Position numbers and translations under genes: made by a program
The notes under the pieces: generated by a model
The model's input: only the letters and a program-made list of their open reading frames with translations
What the model was told of the DNA's origin: nothing
The model's database searches: none
Source: Tubulanus polymorphus
Taxonomy: Eukaryota; Nemertea; Palaeonemertea; Tubulaniformes; Tubulanidae
Direction of reading: 5' to 3'
Length of the DNA: 64,000 nucleotides
Assembly (NCBI RefSeq): GCF_964204645.1
Contig: NC_134030.1
Location: forward strand, 16,683,110 to 16,747,109
Part shown: positions 36,601 through 49,380 of the stretch, piece by piece
How the letters are laid out: every line of letters begins with the position of its first letter
Position numbering within the stretch: position 1 is the stretch's first letter

Positions 36601-39600
36601 GAGCGGAAACCTGATGTGACCCTCTTTAAAGGTTGATTTACTGTATGTCATTAACAATCAGGTTTATAATACTTTATTCATAACTTTGAAGCGGCGTGCC
36701 GGCAGTGAACGCTCCAAGCAAGGTCAGTCACGTAGGCCAACGGTAACATGAAACAGACCACGGTTTTCCCATCTCTCCATATAGGGGATATAATGGACCA
36801 TTTGTTGACACTAACCTCTAATAAACTTCGTATGGATACAATCGAGATAATTTCACCCTCTATAATTCCACTATTCAACGATCGACGCGCAGCTTTAAAA
36901 CGTGGCGCCGCCATTCACTACGCTATTCGAAATGTAATTGAATAGCAAGTGTTGACTTGAGCAACGATCGGAATCTATCAATTTGATTAGGAAAATAACA
37001 GCACTATAGTTCAAAAAGTAGGTAAACCTCCTCCGACTGTTTAATCATTTAAAAGCTTTGCCCTCATATTGAACTATTTCCGCCTTATCACAGGTGCAAT
37101 TTGCCGCCGTGATACACCTATTTTACGATAGAAACTTCCCCACGGTCTTATTATCGACATTTCCTAATAATTTAGGGAAATATTTTTAAAAAGCGAAATT
37201 TCACACTGCATTAATAAGATTATAGTATTTATTCGTTTGACAAATCTTCACCTTAACTCCCACCAACAAGTTATTAGTGGTGACACGAAAATGACGTCAT
37301 CGTATCACTGCCATCTTATAACCTTCATAACATACAACTTCTATGCAAGATACTGTAAAAACCTGTACAGATAAGTTAGGTATAGATCTTAGTTCATCAA
37401 AGAGTCTATCTACACTAATGGGAGCATAAGTGTTTAGGTTCGGAGATGCAAGAGGACAGTCACTGAAGGCACCAAAGACCTTACTAACCTGCAATGGTTG
37501 ACTACTCTCGAAGTTATAAGCACTAGGCCGTCCTTTCAGGACACTGAACACGACGTAACCACCGGTTAAAGGAACTATGTCGCTGTAATCATCTGAACAA
37601 ACGGCTATTTTCTCGTCATCGTATGTGACCTGCCCATCAGTTGGGAGTTTATAAGTTTCCTGGCATGAACCACTAAAGTACTGATATGGCTCCCAATCAC
37701 TTCCCTTCGTCGTGCGTTTATAAATGGCGAAACTTTCTGGTCTCGGAGAATGAAAATGTATCCGTACGTACGTGATATCATACGATTTACCTATAAAAAG
37801 AAATCATATCGCATATCTACCGATTAGAATAAATTCAGGACAAATTGGAGCTTAACTTCGTCCGTTTAGTTTGACAAGAAATAGTGAAATTCATATCACT
37901 GCGTTCAAGTACGTTTGAAAATATGTATCCACACGATAGTTTTGTGGGGAGCAGGGTGGGGGATGCGGACTAAAGATGACGTTAGAACACATGAATCTGT
38001 CGTATTTAGATTTTCTATGCTGAAATCTGATACTAGTAATACAGTTGTGTGAATGCCAATTCTTGTATGTGCATATATAAGGTGACCACCATTTTTTAGT
38101 ATGAGCATTGTCATTGTAGTGATGGGCTTATGGAGCTATATTTGATTTTAGAAATGAATAATCACGTCACTTATTTTGTTGCTGTAGACCCTGATAAAGT
38201 TGTCGTTCATAATTTCTCCGTGATTGAGAGCCTACTCACAACCCTTATGCCCAGTGTAACACTGTGGCGGCATGGAATAAATTATAGTACGATCATGTAG
38301 CCTAAATATACAAATTATTGCAATTGACATTTTTAGAACGATTTCGCCGGACAAACTTGTTAACCCCCATCTGGCTAATCAAACTATGATAATTTTTACT
38401 GCGCTCGAATAGCAAAACAAAATCAGCGGGTGCTACAGAATGAACCGGGTTATCAATGAGGCGGATATTTTGACTCAGCGTAGCAAATCATATGAGCAAA
38501 ATAGCAGTATCATATTCCGACTTTTTTGTATCACTCGTCAATTGAGAAAACTTAATAGAAGGCGTTAGTTTCCAAAGTATTTGGGATATGTTGAACCTAA
38601 GGCCAATGGCTGAACTTTCTAATGACAAAACTTTAAATTTCGACCCGTTCCTGAGGTATGCTAATAGACAAGAGTTTTGTTGCCTTGTTCTGTAACTAGG
38701 TGGGGTGCGCTGGGTCCATCATTTAGTCTTGTTGCCTTGACAACTTTTTGAATTTCTAACCCGTTCCTCAGTTATTAGGCCAACTATAAGGTTGTGTCAC
38801 CTAGAACACTAGTTTTTAGTGGTGCCTTTTTCTCCAGCTCGGTAACGCATCGGGCCCATTCTCTGCACTGCACAACGATACCCCATATGACATTGTTCCC
38901 AAGTTTCATGGAGATCGACCGTTAGTTCCCAAAGGATTTGGGATATGTTGAACTTAAGGCCAATATTTCAACTTTCTAATGACAAAATTTAAATTTCGAC
39001 CCGTTCCTGAGGTATGCTAGTAGACAAGAGTTTTGTTGCCTTGTTCTGTAACTAGGTGGGGTGTGCTGGGTCCATCATTTAGTCTTGTTGCCTTGTTCTG
39101 CCACTAGTTAGTGCGCTGGGTCCATCATTTGCTCTACATAACTGGATCCCCATACTAACATGGTACCCAAGTTTTATCAAGATCGATTCACTTTTAACAT
39201 ACACACGAAAACCAATCAAAATTAAGCCAATTCGTCTTCCTAAGCAGAACATGATTATGGTACTAGTTCTAGAGACTCCTGAAACAGCCTGTGTTTAGGC
39301 CACCATCCATAAGGTCAGTAGTTTCAATCAAGCGGCGGATAGCTAAACACAACATGTAGCCGAACCAAATCCTGTAAAAGAAGTCTAGCCATCAAAGGCT
39401 CTTACTTGTACTCACCAAGGTTTAGCGTCAAATTAACACTTTCGGCGTACTGTATTTTTTCGTACATTGTCTGCGATTGCCACCAGGTCACGTTATTGTC
39501 GTCTGCAAAATCGGTGAGAAATAGGGGTGAGTGCATATGCGCTGGGTCGCTGGCGTCGCAGTACGTGCATGATGGTTTCGCGCCCGTCATGCCCGTCAGT

Positions 39601-39878
39601 GGACAGTATCGAATCGGTGGGTTACCGCACGTGTTCGTCGCGTGAACTGGTAAGTTGAATGCGGCGTTCACGAACTCGGGCATGCAGCGCTTCGCCTTGC
39701 CCTGCTGATCATAACACGAGTTTGGCCGCTGGTGACTGCTACTTCTTCTGTTTTCCAGCGTGTTTAATTCACAATGTACGCTGATTACTTCGATAAGAGC
39801 AACGATTGCGATAAATAATGTTTTACGGCTTACGGGAGATAGGGGGGTCGCCGCCACCGATAAATGTCTGTTCGCCAT
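30690..39878 (-). CDS. LAMC1: Laminin subunit gamma, 5' exons (partial gene)
   Basis: Basement-membrane glycoprotein chain, secreted. Exons on the minus strand: 39878-39416, 37790-37489, 35210-35080, 33194-33016 and 30862 to about 30,690. Phases (1, 0, 2, 1) all join. Exon 1 has a signal peptide ([18 protein letters not shown]) and the start of the laminin N-terminal domain ([26 protein letters not shown]). Exon 2 continues with [10 protein letters not shown] and [10 protein letters not shown], exon 3 with [12 protein letters not shown] and [13 protein letters not shown]. Exons 4 and 5 are the first laminin-EGF modules ([13 protein letters not shown]-like; [28 protein letters not shown]). This order and these motifs match vertebrate LAMC1 closely. 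The end of exon 5 is uncertain (no strong donor), and the remaining gene would lie further left or outside the window. Introns hold Penelope-like and foldback elements. Confidence 0.85.
31207..32745. mobile_element. Foldback-type inverted-repeat element in a laminin intron
   Basis: Ends pair as GTTTTCAGATCAAAGGA / TCCTTTGATCTGAAAAC, and further inside are AGTAACGAGT-rich AT arms of several hundred bp (about 31,210-31,600 and 32,230-32,745). The centre (31,600-32,150) is a degenerate tandem repeat with 'tctagcccttgg-ccatagtatctac' and a GACGGACAGACGGAC run. No coding content. Confidence 0.5.
33650..34612 (+). mobile_element. 5'-truncated Penelope-like element, GIY-YIG endonuclease end
   Basis: Lies in the laminin intron between exons 3 and 4, in antisense orientation. 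The open frame runs from about 33,656 to 34,242. It encodes [20 protein letters not shown] followed by [11 protein letters not shown], which is the GIY-YIG nuclease core with its CX2C insertion, typical of the C-terminus of Penelope-like reverse transcriptases. The reverse transcriptase domain itself is absent. The 3' end has CCTGAAGATGATTATTAGG, GTCGAAACGTTGAAATAAAC, the usual tail of this group. Confidence 0.75.
33656..34242 (+). pseudogene. Penelope-like GIY-YIG endonuclease fragment
   Basis: About 195 codons without an initiating ATG, so this is only the 3' end of a longer gene. GIY at about residue 83, YIGETG at about 96 and the conserved Arg/His helix (NQRIKEH) follow; the C-terminal Glu/Asn region ([19 protein letters not shown]) is intact. 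The nuclease would have nicked target DNA for the retroelement. The upstream reverse transcriptase is missing. Confidence 0.75.
35211..37488 (-). other. Laminin intron 2 with degenerate tandem repeats
   Basis: 35,500-35,830 holds three diverged units of a repeat with AAGATGGCTGCCCTGGTGGC and CATATTTGA words. The rest has no recognisable exon; open frames at 36.1-36.9 kb lack splice and domain support. Confidence 0.4.
38540..39180. repeat. Direct repeat of about 360 bp spacing in laminin intron 1
   Basis: Two copies (38,570-38,740 and 38,925-39,090) share GATATGTTGAACYTAAGGCC, TAAATTTCGACCCGTTCCTG and CTAACTAGGTGGGGTG-like stretches at high identity. A third partial piece with 'gtgcgctgggtccatcatttg' follows. 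Non-coding. Confidence 0.65.
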
Positions 39879-41454
39879 ACCCTCACGATTTTATCGGGCT
39901 GATTAACTCTTACCAGCACTGCAATCGCTACGCTAAATGGGATTCCGTAATGGTTCGGTCTAGTTCGAATAAACAAGTGTTCCTCCAATTAGATAGTTAT
40001 CTTTCCAATTGGCCAATTTACCTCGTACATATCAGCTCATCAAGTTCTATGAAAATTTTAGGAAAGAGACTCCTATGCGCGAAAAAACCGTGGGAAATTA
40101 CTAATTTTGGAAAATAGCGGGGTTGGATCGAGGGGAGTTAAAACCTGTTCAAGTCCATAAAATTCTGAGTGTCCTCTTCCGTTTGGAGTATTTCAGTGGA
40201 ACCAATACTGCTTTTTGGAATTGAATGTCCTCTTTGGTTGAACCAGGTTTTTCCTGAATCTGCCCTTTGAATACATTTCAATGCCGTAAGGAGATTTGTT
40301 CAATTACTTAATTTTGAATAGAAATTAGAAAACAATACAGAATAGCTTTGACATTTGTAGATCTTATCGATCTAATTAAATTGATCATTTCCAAAATATT
40401 TCCATATGCGTATATCATTTGCCGTTGCCACTCTCATTTTAAAATCATTCACAAGTTCGAATTTTCATAAAATATGCCTCTGTCAAAAATTGTCGTCTTG
40501 AAATTATGAAAACTTGAAATCTATTGATTGTCCGCTTCATTATTACCATTATTTATTAACGCTAGGCGTTCATAGCCCAGTCGTCTTAAGTCTAGGTATT
40601 TAGTTGATAATTTTATTTCTAAGTATATCGTTTACAGAGGAAAAAACTTGTTGAGATTCCTCTATTTGGAAAAGACAGTTTCGAAAAGGATTCCAGGACG
40701 GGACTACAATCAAATGCAACCAGTATGAACGGATACAAGTTGATGATTCAGGATGTTTCCATGCAATTCGGTTAGATTTGCAATTTGGCTTGACGGGCCT
40801 TTACTTATCTCGCATCGGTATGGTAAATGGAACTTTATGTTGAGTCAGGTTGTTATGTGCGATTTGGTAATTACAATTATCGATGTTATCATCACGAACA
40901 GTTGGCTACAAATATTGGCTACAGTAAACATTGGATGACCATGTAATTTCCGATTGTTTTCTAAATGGAACTTGCACAGCCGAAAAAAGTACAAAAAATA
41001 CAATCCAATTACCCAGCACAGATTCAAATACTGTACTGCGTCGCAGGGTTCGATATAACATGGATGTCGGTCGGCTACGCATTATATGTGACACTTTCAG
41101 TCGCAGCCGATTTCTTTCGACTAATATACACATGTTTATAAACATATAAAGACATAACGTGGCAGTTCGTGCCAGTACATGTGATGCCCTCCAATGTCAA
41201 CGATATACAAAAAACAACTATATCAACTACTATGTGCAGATATAGACTGTTTTTTTTTAATACAATTGTGCCTTTGTTACTCGAAAACTAATACATTGAA
41301 AATAAATGGTTTGCTTAGATACGTAAAGTATAGCAACCTTAAGTACAATCTTATTTGAGTCAGGTAAAATAGAGTAATTCTGTGAGGGTTATGCTTGCAA
41401 GTAATTAAGAAATGCATCGTATCAAGTCTGACGGTACACTAATAAAAAAACATG
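39879..41454. other. Laminin upstream region; no gene recognised
   Basis: Between the laminin start codon and the copia-like element. This is presumably the laminin promoter side. I see no TATA box I would defend and no coding frame with family support. Confidence 0.35.
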
Positions 41455-41640
41455 TGTTGAGAGATGATCTCTACTATTAATAGAATAGTACTGGCGCGAT
41501 ATTTTCCCGCGCTTTCTCTGTAACGTGCATGAAACCAGATGTTGACCTGATGTAAATAAAGTTTAGTTCACGAGTAGTTGTCAAAGAAAGAAGACGTGTT
41601 TTTTAGTTCCTTTCTTTGATCCTATGTCAGCAGACATAGA
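41455..41640 (+). repeat. Candidate 5' LTR of the copia-like element
   Basis: Begins TGTTGAGAGATGATCTCTAC, the usual TGTTG start of copia-type LTRs, contains AATAAA near 41,565, and ends near a CA at about 41,640, just before the gag frame. The 3' LTR is missing because the element is cut at 42793, so the call cannot be confirmed by pairing. Confidence 0.4.
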
Positions 41641-41721
41641 TGGTGACTCGTCAGTTTTACCGTCATAGCAGACTCTAATTCAACAGGTTATGGGCCCAGG
41701 TTTCCTGGAAGATATGGGCGA

Positions 41722-42793
41722 CTTATTTTCGACGGAGATGAGAGACGATACGAACAATGGGGGATTAAATTCCTCGGCTTGAAACTCCAAAAACTGGATA
41801 AAGTACTCACTGGGGATAACGAACCTACAGGAGACGACGATAGAGCCAATAATGATTTAGCGTACGCTGAGATGATTCAATTTTTGGATGATAAAAGCCT
41901 AGCACTAGTTATGCGAGATGCGGCAGACAACGGATGGAAAGCTTTGCGGAATTTAAGAAAACACTATCAAAATGAAGGCATGCCAAGAATTATTTCCTTA
42001 TATACTCAACTTACGTCGTTAGTTAAAAGTCAAAATGAATCGGTAACTGATTATATTATACGCGCAGAGACAGCTGCGACTGCATTGAAAAATGCGAAAC
42101 AGACAATAAGTCTTCTTATAGCAATGGCACTCAAAGGATTACCAGACGATTTCAAACCTTTCGTCGTAGTAATCACTCAAAAAGAAACAACGCAAACATT
42201 TGACTAAAAAATGCCCTCACAAGATATGAGGAGACGGAACGCGCTAGGAGTACGAAGTCAGACGACACAATAACGATAACTAAAAACTTTCCTGCCAGTA
42301 ACAGCAACGGTAGTCGGGACAGTACAAAGTGTTACAATTACGGTAAACACGGTCACTTCGCGCGAGATTGCGAGATGTCTACAAAACCAAAAATGTGGTG
42401 TATTGCCGTAAAAATTCGCATACCGATGCAACTTGCCGAAGACAAAAACGGAATAACGGTGATAAATTTAAAAGGGCGGAAGTCGTCGAGATGGAATACA
42501 ATACGGGTGATAATGAACATTCATTTTCATTCTTTTATAAAGCGGATTGTTTACAGAATACGTGTGCGATGGATAGTGTAAATTCTCTGTTAGTTGATTG
42601 TGGCGCGACCAGCCACATCGTCACGGATTTATCCAAGTTTACTAATTTCGATAAAACCTTTCAACCGGAGAACCATTTTAAAGAACTCGCGAATGGTGAA
42701 CGATCACCAAATGTTGCTCTGAAACGCGGGAGCGCCCAATTATCGATAATGGACAGTGACGGAAATCGTACAGAAACAGAACTGAAAAACGCC
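41722..42793 (+). pseudogene. Ty1/copia-like gag - zinc knuckle - protease fragment
   Basis: Gag part: RYEQWGIKFLGL, then YAEMIQFLDDKSLALVMRDA and YTQLTSLVKSQNESVTDYI, the UBN2/copia gag pattern. A frameshift follows near 42,205. Next is a damaged zinc knuckle (CYNYGKHGHFARDC; the second Cys is Tyr), another frame change, and an aspartic protease start (SLLVDCGATSHIVTD; Gly-Ala-Thr-Ser-His as in copia proteases). The sequence stops abruptly at 42793 where the Polinton terminus begins, so integrase and reverse transcriptase are absent. Confidence 0.7.
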
Positions 42794-43200
42794 AGTAATA
42801 GGGGTAATGGGCTTTCAAGCCAAAGTTTGAACGGTCGAGCTCATTAAAAAACAAAACATTAAAAGTAATTTAAAACTATAATATATTTTCATAACCGTGT
42901 GTATTTTATATTATAACTAAATATTTATTCTAAGATATCAATAATTTAAATTTAAAAAGCATATTGTATTAAATCAATTGGTCGCTCCACTTCGCTACCG
43001 CTCCGCTTCGCGACCAATTGATTTATTTACAATACACAAATTCATATAAACAAATATATTTTAATAATAATAATTCTATTATTCAACTGAAATACACACG
43101 GTTATGAAAATATATTATAGTTTTAAATTACTTTTAATATTTGTTTTTAATGAACTCGACCATTCAACCTTTAACCTGAAAGCCCATTACCCCTATTACT
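42794..43200. repeat. Palindromic left terminus of the Polinton-like element
   Basis: Outer arms of about 125 bp (AGTAATAGGGGTAATGGGCT... and its complement ending at 43200) enclose an AT-rich loop with an inner palindrome (CAATTGGTCGC ... GCGACCAATTG). Shorter hairpins with the same outer arms occur at 23190 and 26982. Confidence 0.75.
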
Positions 43201-43405
43201 CTTAAAATAATCATATACATGAATAACATTTAAATTGACAGATTATTCAATATAAAAGTATATATTTACAACATTATTTCAATATTCATATTTGTGTGAG
43301 TTAGATTTTTTAACATAAAAAGTGTTAGTAAAGTGTGATTAAAATAATGCATATATAAATCATTGAACTTCTAAAATCAATTTTAATAAAAAATTTAGTA
43401 TTAAA

Positions 43406-46400
43406 ATGGAAGCAAATAAGTACTACTGCCCAACATGTAATATCAATATAGATAAATCCCAAAAAGCAAGACACAATAAAACTAAAACACATTTATAGAA
43501 TAAATTGAAACTAGAATATAAAGATGATATATGAGAAACTAAATTAGATGAATTAAAGAATGAAAAAGAAACATACAAATGTGATACATGTAATCAATCA
43601 TTCAGTGATAAAAGATATTATAATGAACATTTAAAATCTAAAAGTCATATTAGAAATAAGAATAATGATATTTTAGGTGAAGATTATTTTGATAAAGATA
43701 ATGATAAGAAACAGAAGACAATTAAAAGCATAAAAAATAAATTAAACAATAAAAGACCATACATGGAAGATGTAAGAAAATATATTTATTCATTGGATAA
43801 TAAAAAAGATATAGAGATAACCGAAGCATTTAAAAGTGATATTGGTCCAGCAGCTATCGTGTTTAAATTTCATAAAGGAAAAACATTAGAAGAAAATAAA
43901 AAACATTTAGAAAATATGAAAGAAATAATAAAAATAATAACTGATGTTGAATATCCTAAAATAAGTGTTTCATCAAAAGTTAAATTTATAAAATCTGAAG
44001 ATAAACCAATATATAATATAAATTCTCATTCACGACATATTATATATAAACAACATATAGATGATAAATTAGATAAATGTTATAATGAAGTAAAAACTAA
44101 AATAGAAGAGAAATATTTTGAAGGATCTGGTTTAATATTTGATGAAATAATATTTACGACTTTACATGTTTATAACACAAAATATGATAAGTTAACTAAA
44201 TCGAAACCAATTGATGAAAATAATGTATCATATTATATAGAACCAGATATTGAAGCATCGAGTTATATTAAACTACCATTTAAAACTAATGCTGTTATAA
44301 ATGTACAAAATGAAGATGATAAATGTTTTCTATGGGCTATAATAAGTTGTTTTCACCCAGTTGAAGACTATAAACAACATAGTTTTAGATTAACTCATTA
44401 TAAACAATTTGAAAATAATTATAAGATAGATAAGTATCCTGTTATAATTAAAAACATCCCAAAAATAGAAAGAGATAATAATATAAAGATAAATGTATTT
44501 GATTTAATCAAATTGCCAAATACAAAATGTAACAATATAAAACATTATACATTAGAGCCTTTATACCTATCAAAAGATTATGATTCAAATGATGTTATAG
44601 ATATACTATATTATGAGAATCATTATATGTGGATTAAACAAATCGATTTATTTTTTAAATCAGAAAATGATCACCATAAAATATATCTTTGTAGAAAATG
44701 TTTACATAGATTCAGTAATGGAAGTACATTATTAAATCATAAACAATTATGTGAAAATCATGAATATTGTAAATTAGTTTTACCAAATGAAAAGGATAAA
44801 ATATAAGAATTCAAAAAATATGAATACAAAAATAAAGTACCATTTGTAATATATGGAGATTTTGAATCATTAAATAAAGAATTAACTGATCAAGATAGAA
44901 AAGAAATATATTATAAAAGAAATAGAGAAATTAAATTCTAATGAAAATGATTTTTCAGATGAACCACCAAAAACAAATACTATTAAAAAGATTCATCAAT
45001 CAGCTGCTGCTTTCGGGTTATATATATAAAATCTGATTATCCAGAACTAATTAAAAGTGAATATTATCATCATAGAAATTAAAATGTTATCAATCATTTT
45101 TGTGACTTATTAATTGAATATGAAATAAGATTTAGTAAATTATTGAATACATATATAGAAATTATAATGACAGAAGAAGATAAAGAAGAATTTGCGTTTG
45201 CAGATAAATGTTATTATTGTGAAAAGATATTTAATTTTAGAGATAAAAAAGTAAGAGACCATGATCATTTGAACGGAAAGTTTAGAGGTGCTGCACATGA
45301 GAATTGTAACTTACAAGCTAAGAAAATTAACTTTGTACCAGTTATATTTCATAATCTATCAGGATATGATGCACATTTATTCATCAAACAGTTATGTCAT
45401 AAAATAGAAGAAATTAATAATGAAATAGAAAGATTAAATTCAAATAGATCAAAAGATAAAATACCAACTTATAAATTTAGAATGTTAGCTAAAACATCTG
45501 AGCATTATATATCATTCCAATTTGGTTGCCTAAGATTTATAGATTCATATAGATTTTTAAATAGTTCATTAGATAACTTATCAAAATCATTAGTTGATGA
45601 TGAATTAAAGATATTAAAAGAACACTACCCAAATAATGATGATTTTCAATTAATGAGATATAAAGGAGCAATTCCATATTCATTTTATAAATCACATTAT
45701 GATTTCAATATAACTGAATTATTAAAAGAACAATTTTATGATGAATTAAAAAATGAATATGTTAAAGATGAAGTATGTAATAGAACATTGAATATTTGGA
45801 ATCATTTCAAAATAGAAAATCATGGACAATTAGTAGATTTATATCTAAAATCAGATGTATTATTATTAACCGATATATTCGAAAGGTTTAGAGATGTAAA
45901 CCTAAAATATTTTAACATTGATCCTTGTCATTGTTATTCATCACCAGATTTAACATGGGATTGTGGATTAAAATTTACAGATATAAAAATGGATTTGTTA
46001 ACAGATATAGATCAATTACTATTATTTGAAAAATCTATAACAGGAGGAGTTTCAGGTGTATTAGGTGATAGATATTTCAATGTAAATGATAACCCTGGAT
46101 ATAAGTTATTATATATAGATGCAAATAATTTGTATGGTTGGGCAATGATGGAACCACAACCTTATGGAGTATTTGAATTAACTGAAGTTTTACAGAATGA
46201 AAATAATGATAAATTTGATTGGAAGAAAAGAATTCTAGATATTGCAGATGATTCAGATACTGGTTACTTCTTTGTTGTAGATTTAGAATATCATGAACAT
46301 ATTAAATTTAAATCTAGAAATCTAGCATACTGTCCAGAACATAAAACTGTAACTCATGAAGAATTATCAAATTACCAAAAAAGAATTAAACCTGAAAATC

Positions 46401-47452
46401 ATATTCATACAGAAAAGTTAATGGTAACTCAAGAAGTTAAATATAATTATATAGTACATTATAGAATGTTAAAGTTTTATCTAAAACAAGGAATGGTCCT
46501 AAAAAAAGTACATAGATATATTTCATTTAGTCAATCTAAGTGGTTAGAAAAATATATAGATTTTAACACCAAACAGAGAACTAAAGCTAAAACTGATTTT
46601 GAGAAAGATTTCTTCAAACTAATGAATAATGCATTCTATGGCAAGACTTGTGAAAATATTAGAAATAGAAATGATATTGAGTTAGTTAGTAATGGTAAAA
46701 GGATAAGGCATTTACAATCATATCCTAAGTTTTTAGGTAACAGAATATTTGATGAAAATTTAGCTGCAGTTAAGATGAGAAGAACATCAATGAAATTTAA
46801 TAAACCAATCTATGATGGAGCATCAGTTTTAGAATTATCAAAATTACTAATGTATGAATTCTATTATAATGTATTACAACCACTTTTTGGAGAAAAACAT
46901 ATAGAAATACTATATTTTGATACAGATTCTTACATATTAAAGATAAAAACTGATAACATAACTGATGATTTAAAAACATTAAAACATCATTTTGATTTCA
47001 GTAATTATCCTAAAGATCATGAATTGTTTAGCAATGCTAATAAAAAAGTTCCCGGTAAATTCAAAGATGAATTAGGCGGTGAAGAAATGATAGAGTTCAT
47101 AGGTATTAGATCTAAAATGTATTCATATAAAACTAAAGAACATGAAGCTAAAAAGTTAAAAGGAATAACCAAAAGTGTAGTAGAAAAGAATATTCATTTC
47201 AAAGATTACATCAATTGTATATTCAATGAAGAAGTTAGAAAACATAAGATGAAATGTTTAAGATCTGAAGATCATGAAATGTTTATTGAAGAAATTGAAA
47301 AGGTTAGTTTGAATCCATTTGATGATAAAAGGTATATTTTAGATGATGGAATTCATACAGTTGCTTATGGTTGTAATTTAGATGAATACTTAAAATTTAA
47401 AAGAGAAGAAACAAAAGAGAACGAGATAATGAAAAGAATTCTAACGTGTTAA
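43406..47452 (+). pseudogene. Protein-primed family B DNA polymerase (pPolB), broken
   Basis: Copies element DNA by protein priming. In order: two C2H2 fingers (YCPTCNINIDK, YKCDTCNQSF), a region with NEDDKCFLWAI and NHYMWI, a third finger (LCRKCLHRF), exonuclease motif I (FVIYGDFES at ~44,850), an endonuclease-VII-like treble clef (CYYCEK...VRDHDHLNGKFRG), exo II (HNLSGYDAHLF), exo III (SDVLLLTD), polymerase motif A (YIDANNLYGW), motif B (LMNNAFYGKTCENI) and motif C (YFDTDSYI). The palm half (45,143-47,452) is fully open. Breaks: stops at 43496, 43532, 44804 and about 45,081, and frame changes near 44,935 and 45,028. Start chosen at the ATG 43406 because the fingers lie directly after it. 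Confidence 0.85.
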
Positions 47453-48508
47453 TCAAATTTTAATAAAAATATGTATTATAAATCGGTTCCTGAACTTCGC
47501 TGAAAAAGCTGAAACACTGAAAAGCTGAAACGCTGAAATAAAAACGCTGAAATTTCAGGGAATTTCCGAAAAACGCCGAAATTTCAGGGAATTCCCGAAA
47601 AACGCTGAAATCGTGCTAGGTACCGACAATACACGTTTTGAAATTCTTTCCGGGCCGGTGTCCGCTGCCGAGTCCTGAACCGTCTTTTAGACTCTATCTT
47701 CGGTTACAGAGACATGCCTTGAGGTCGTCGTCATGTTCGACTTGATCGATTGCGGATTGCGTGGATTGTTAGATGTTTTTTGTTTTATGCGCATATACCG
47801 GTACGATCTAACAATGAAATTATCACTTCATTTGAATAAATTCTTAATTACAGTAATATTAATTCTCAATATTTTTTCTTATATTTGGTGATTTCTTCCA
47901 ACTTATCATTGCCAAGTCTCATACAAAAGTAGTAGCTGAATGAAAGTATAGTTAGTTACCTAATCGTTGGTGGTAAGCTTTTTATAATCGGATGGGCTTA
48001 TACCAACGTTAGGGATGACAAGGACCAAAACACGGTTGAAAAAAGTAACACTTCAAAAATATACTTTCTATTCACTTCAGTCCACAATTAATGGCTTAAT
48101 TCACAAACTAACACAGGTACCTTTCGAAATAATCCAATTTTATGTATGTTTCGAGTGATTAATCAACATTATTTTGAGAAATTAATTAATTTCTCCACAA
48201 ATTTCGCCATTGGCCGCCATTTCTCTGTATTGCACATGTGGCATGATAAGACAAGGGGACCTACAAGGATTTATATAAAACTTCCAAGACGAAACGACAT
48301 TTTTTATTTTTGATGGTTTTCCAGCTTATATTTCAAATCTTCGTGTTTTCCATAATAAATACAGAAATAATAAATTCTGGTAAAAGAAAAATGTGAATTA
48401 GTGTTGATTTCTTAATTTTTTTCAATTTCGTCGTTTCGCTTTGTTAGTTTGTGCTGTTGTCCTGGCCTCAGTCCACAGGTGCCAGCACCTCCAGTAATTT
48501 AAAAAATG

Positions 48509-48580
48509 GCAGCTGTTGACTCTACGGAAATTTGCTCTCACTTTACGGCCGATTTGCAGATGGATTAAGATCGTCAGGTG
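48509..48580 (+). pseudogene. Possible captured first exon inside the MULE
   Basis: Starts AAAATGGCAGCTG (MAAVDSTEICSHFT...) and ends at a CAG|GTGAGG donor near 48,578, with an in-frame TAA six bases before the donor. It looks like a host 5' exon carried by the transposon and since decayed, but the parent gene is not identified. Confidence 0.3.
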
Positions 48581-49189
48581 AGGTGTTATAGGTATCAGAC
48601 AAACTACGAATCTGTTGTGTGTCGATTACAACAAAAATTAGACGGATATCTTAAGAGACAATGAAATGCCAGGCAAATTACTCGTCAGTCAAATTGGCTG
48701 ACGAAGATTTCATACAAAAATGACCTTCCCATTCCTGACTGTGGTTTGTGAAAATATCCGATCGTGAAACTAAACCGCAGACAGGTTACTGACTAAATGA
48801 AAGTACAGCTAGTAAGGCTGAACCTGATAACCCAAATTAAGTGCTATCATGGAACTTATGACTACTTTGATTCTATTTTGGTGTGAATAAAGGTTCAACC
48901 GTCATAGTATACTGTACTTGGCATTACTACGATTGGGTGCCATATTTCTACAATCTCTTCAAGGAAGGAGTCTTGGAGTGTCTTTCGTTCCCAGGTAGGC
49001 ATCCTCGCTTGCCAGGAGACCAGTATCGCTCCCAAACTCGCTTCCACCTGCCCCCTGGCCTCACGACGCGCGATTTCATTACCGGCGTTTTAGCGAATGA
49101 CGTCATATATCAACACGCGACAATACTTCCGTTTTCGCTGATTGGTCCATTTACCGGGAAATTTCATAGATGCCAAATGTCGTTTGTAA

Positions 49190-49380
49190 CAACGCTGTGA
49201 TTGGCCCGACCTGATTCTGGTCGGCTAGTAACGACTCGAGGTCAAGCGGTTCGGAGAACAGCTTTTAGTGTAGTGGGTTCGAATCCCTTGACAGGTGAAG
49301 ATGCCGGGTAGGGTACGGGGTAAAACCTGGTTTACTTTCTCTGTCTACTTGCTGGAGACTACTATCTGCAATGTATTGCA
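49190..49380 (+). ncRNA. SINE-like segment with a Pol III B box
   Basis: GGTTCGAATCC at 49276-49286 is a perfect tRNA B box and sits 55-60 bp after a weak A-box-like stretch. It is followed by a non-tRNA body. A full tRNA cloverleaf does not fold by eye, so at most this is a tRNA-derived SINE head. Confidence 0.25.

Noticed and set aside
48883-49200. 105-codon open frame inside the MULE
   Set aside because: No start context, no domain; contains a GC-richer segment that looks like repeat DNA.
49190-49290. tRNA gene
   Set aside because: Good B box but no acceptor stem, anticodon arm or A box of standard form; kept only as a weak SINE-like call.
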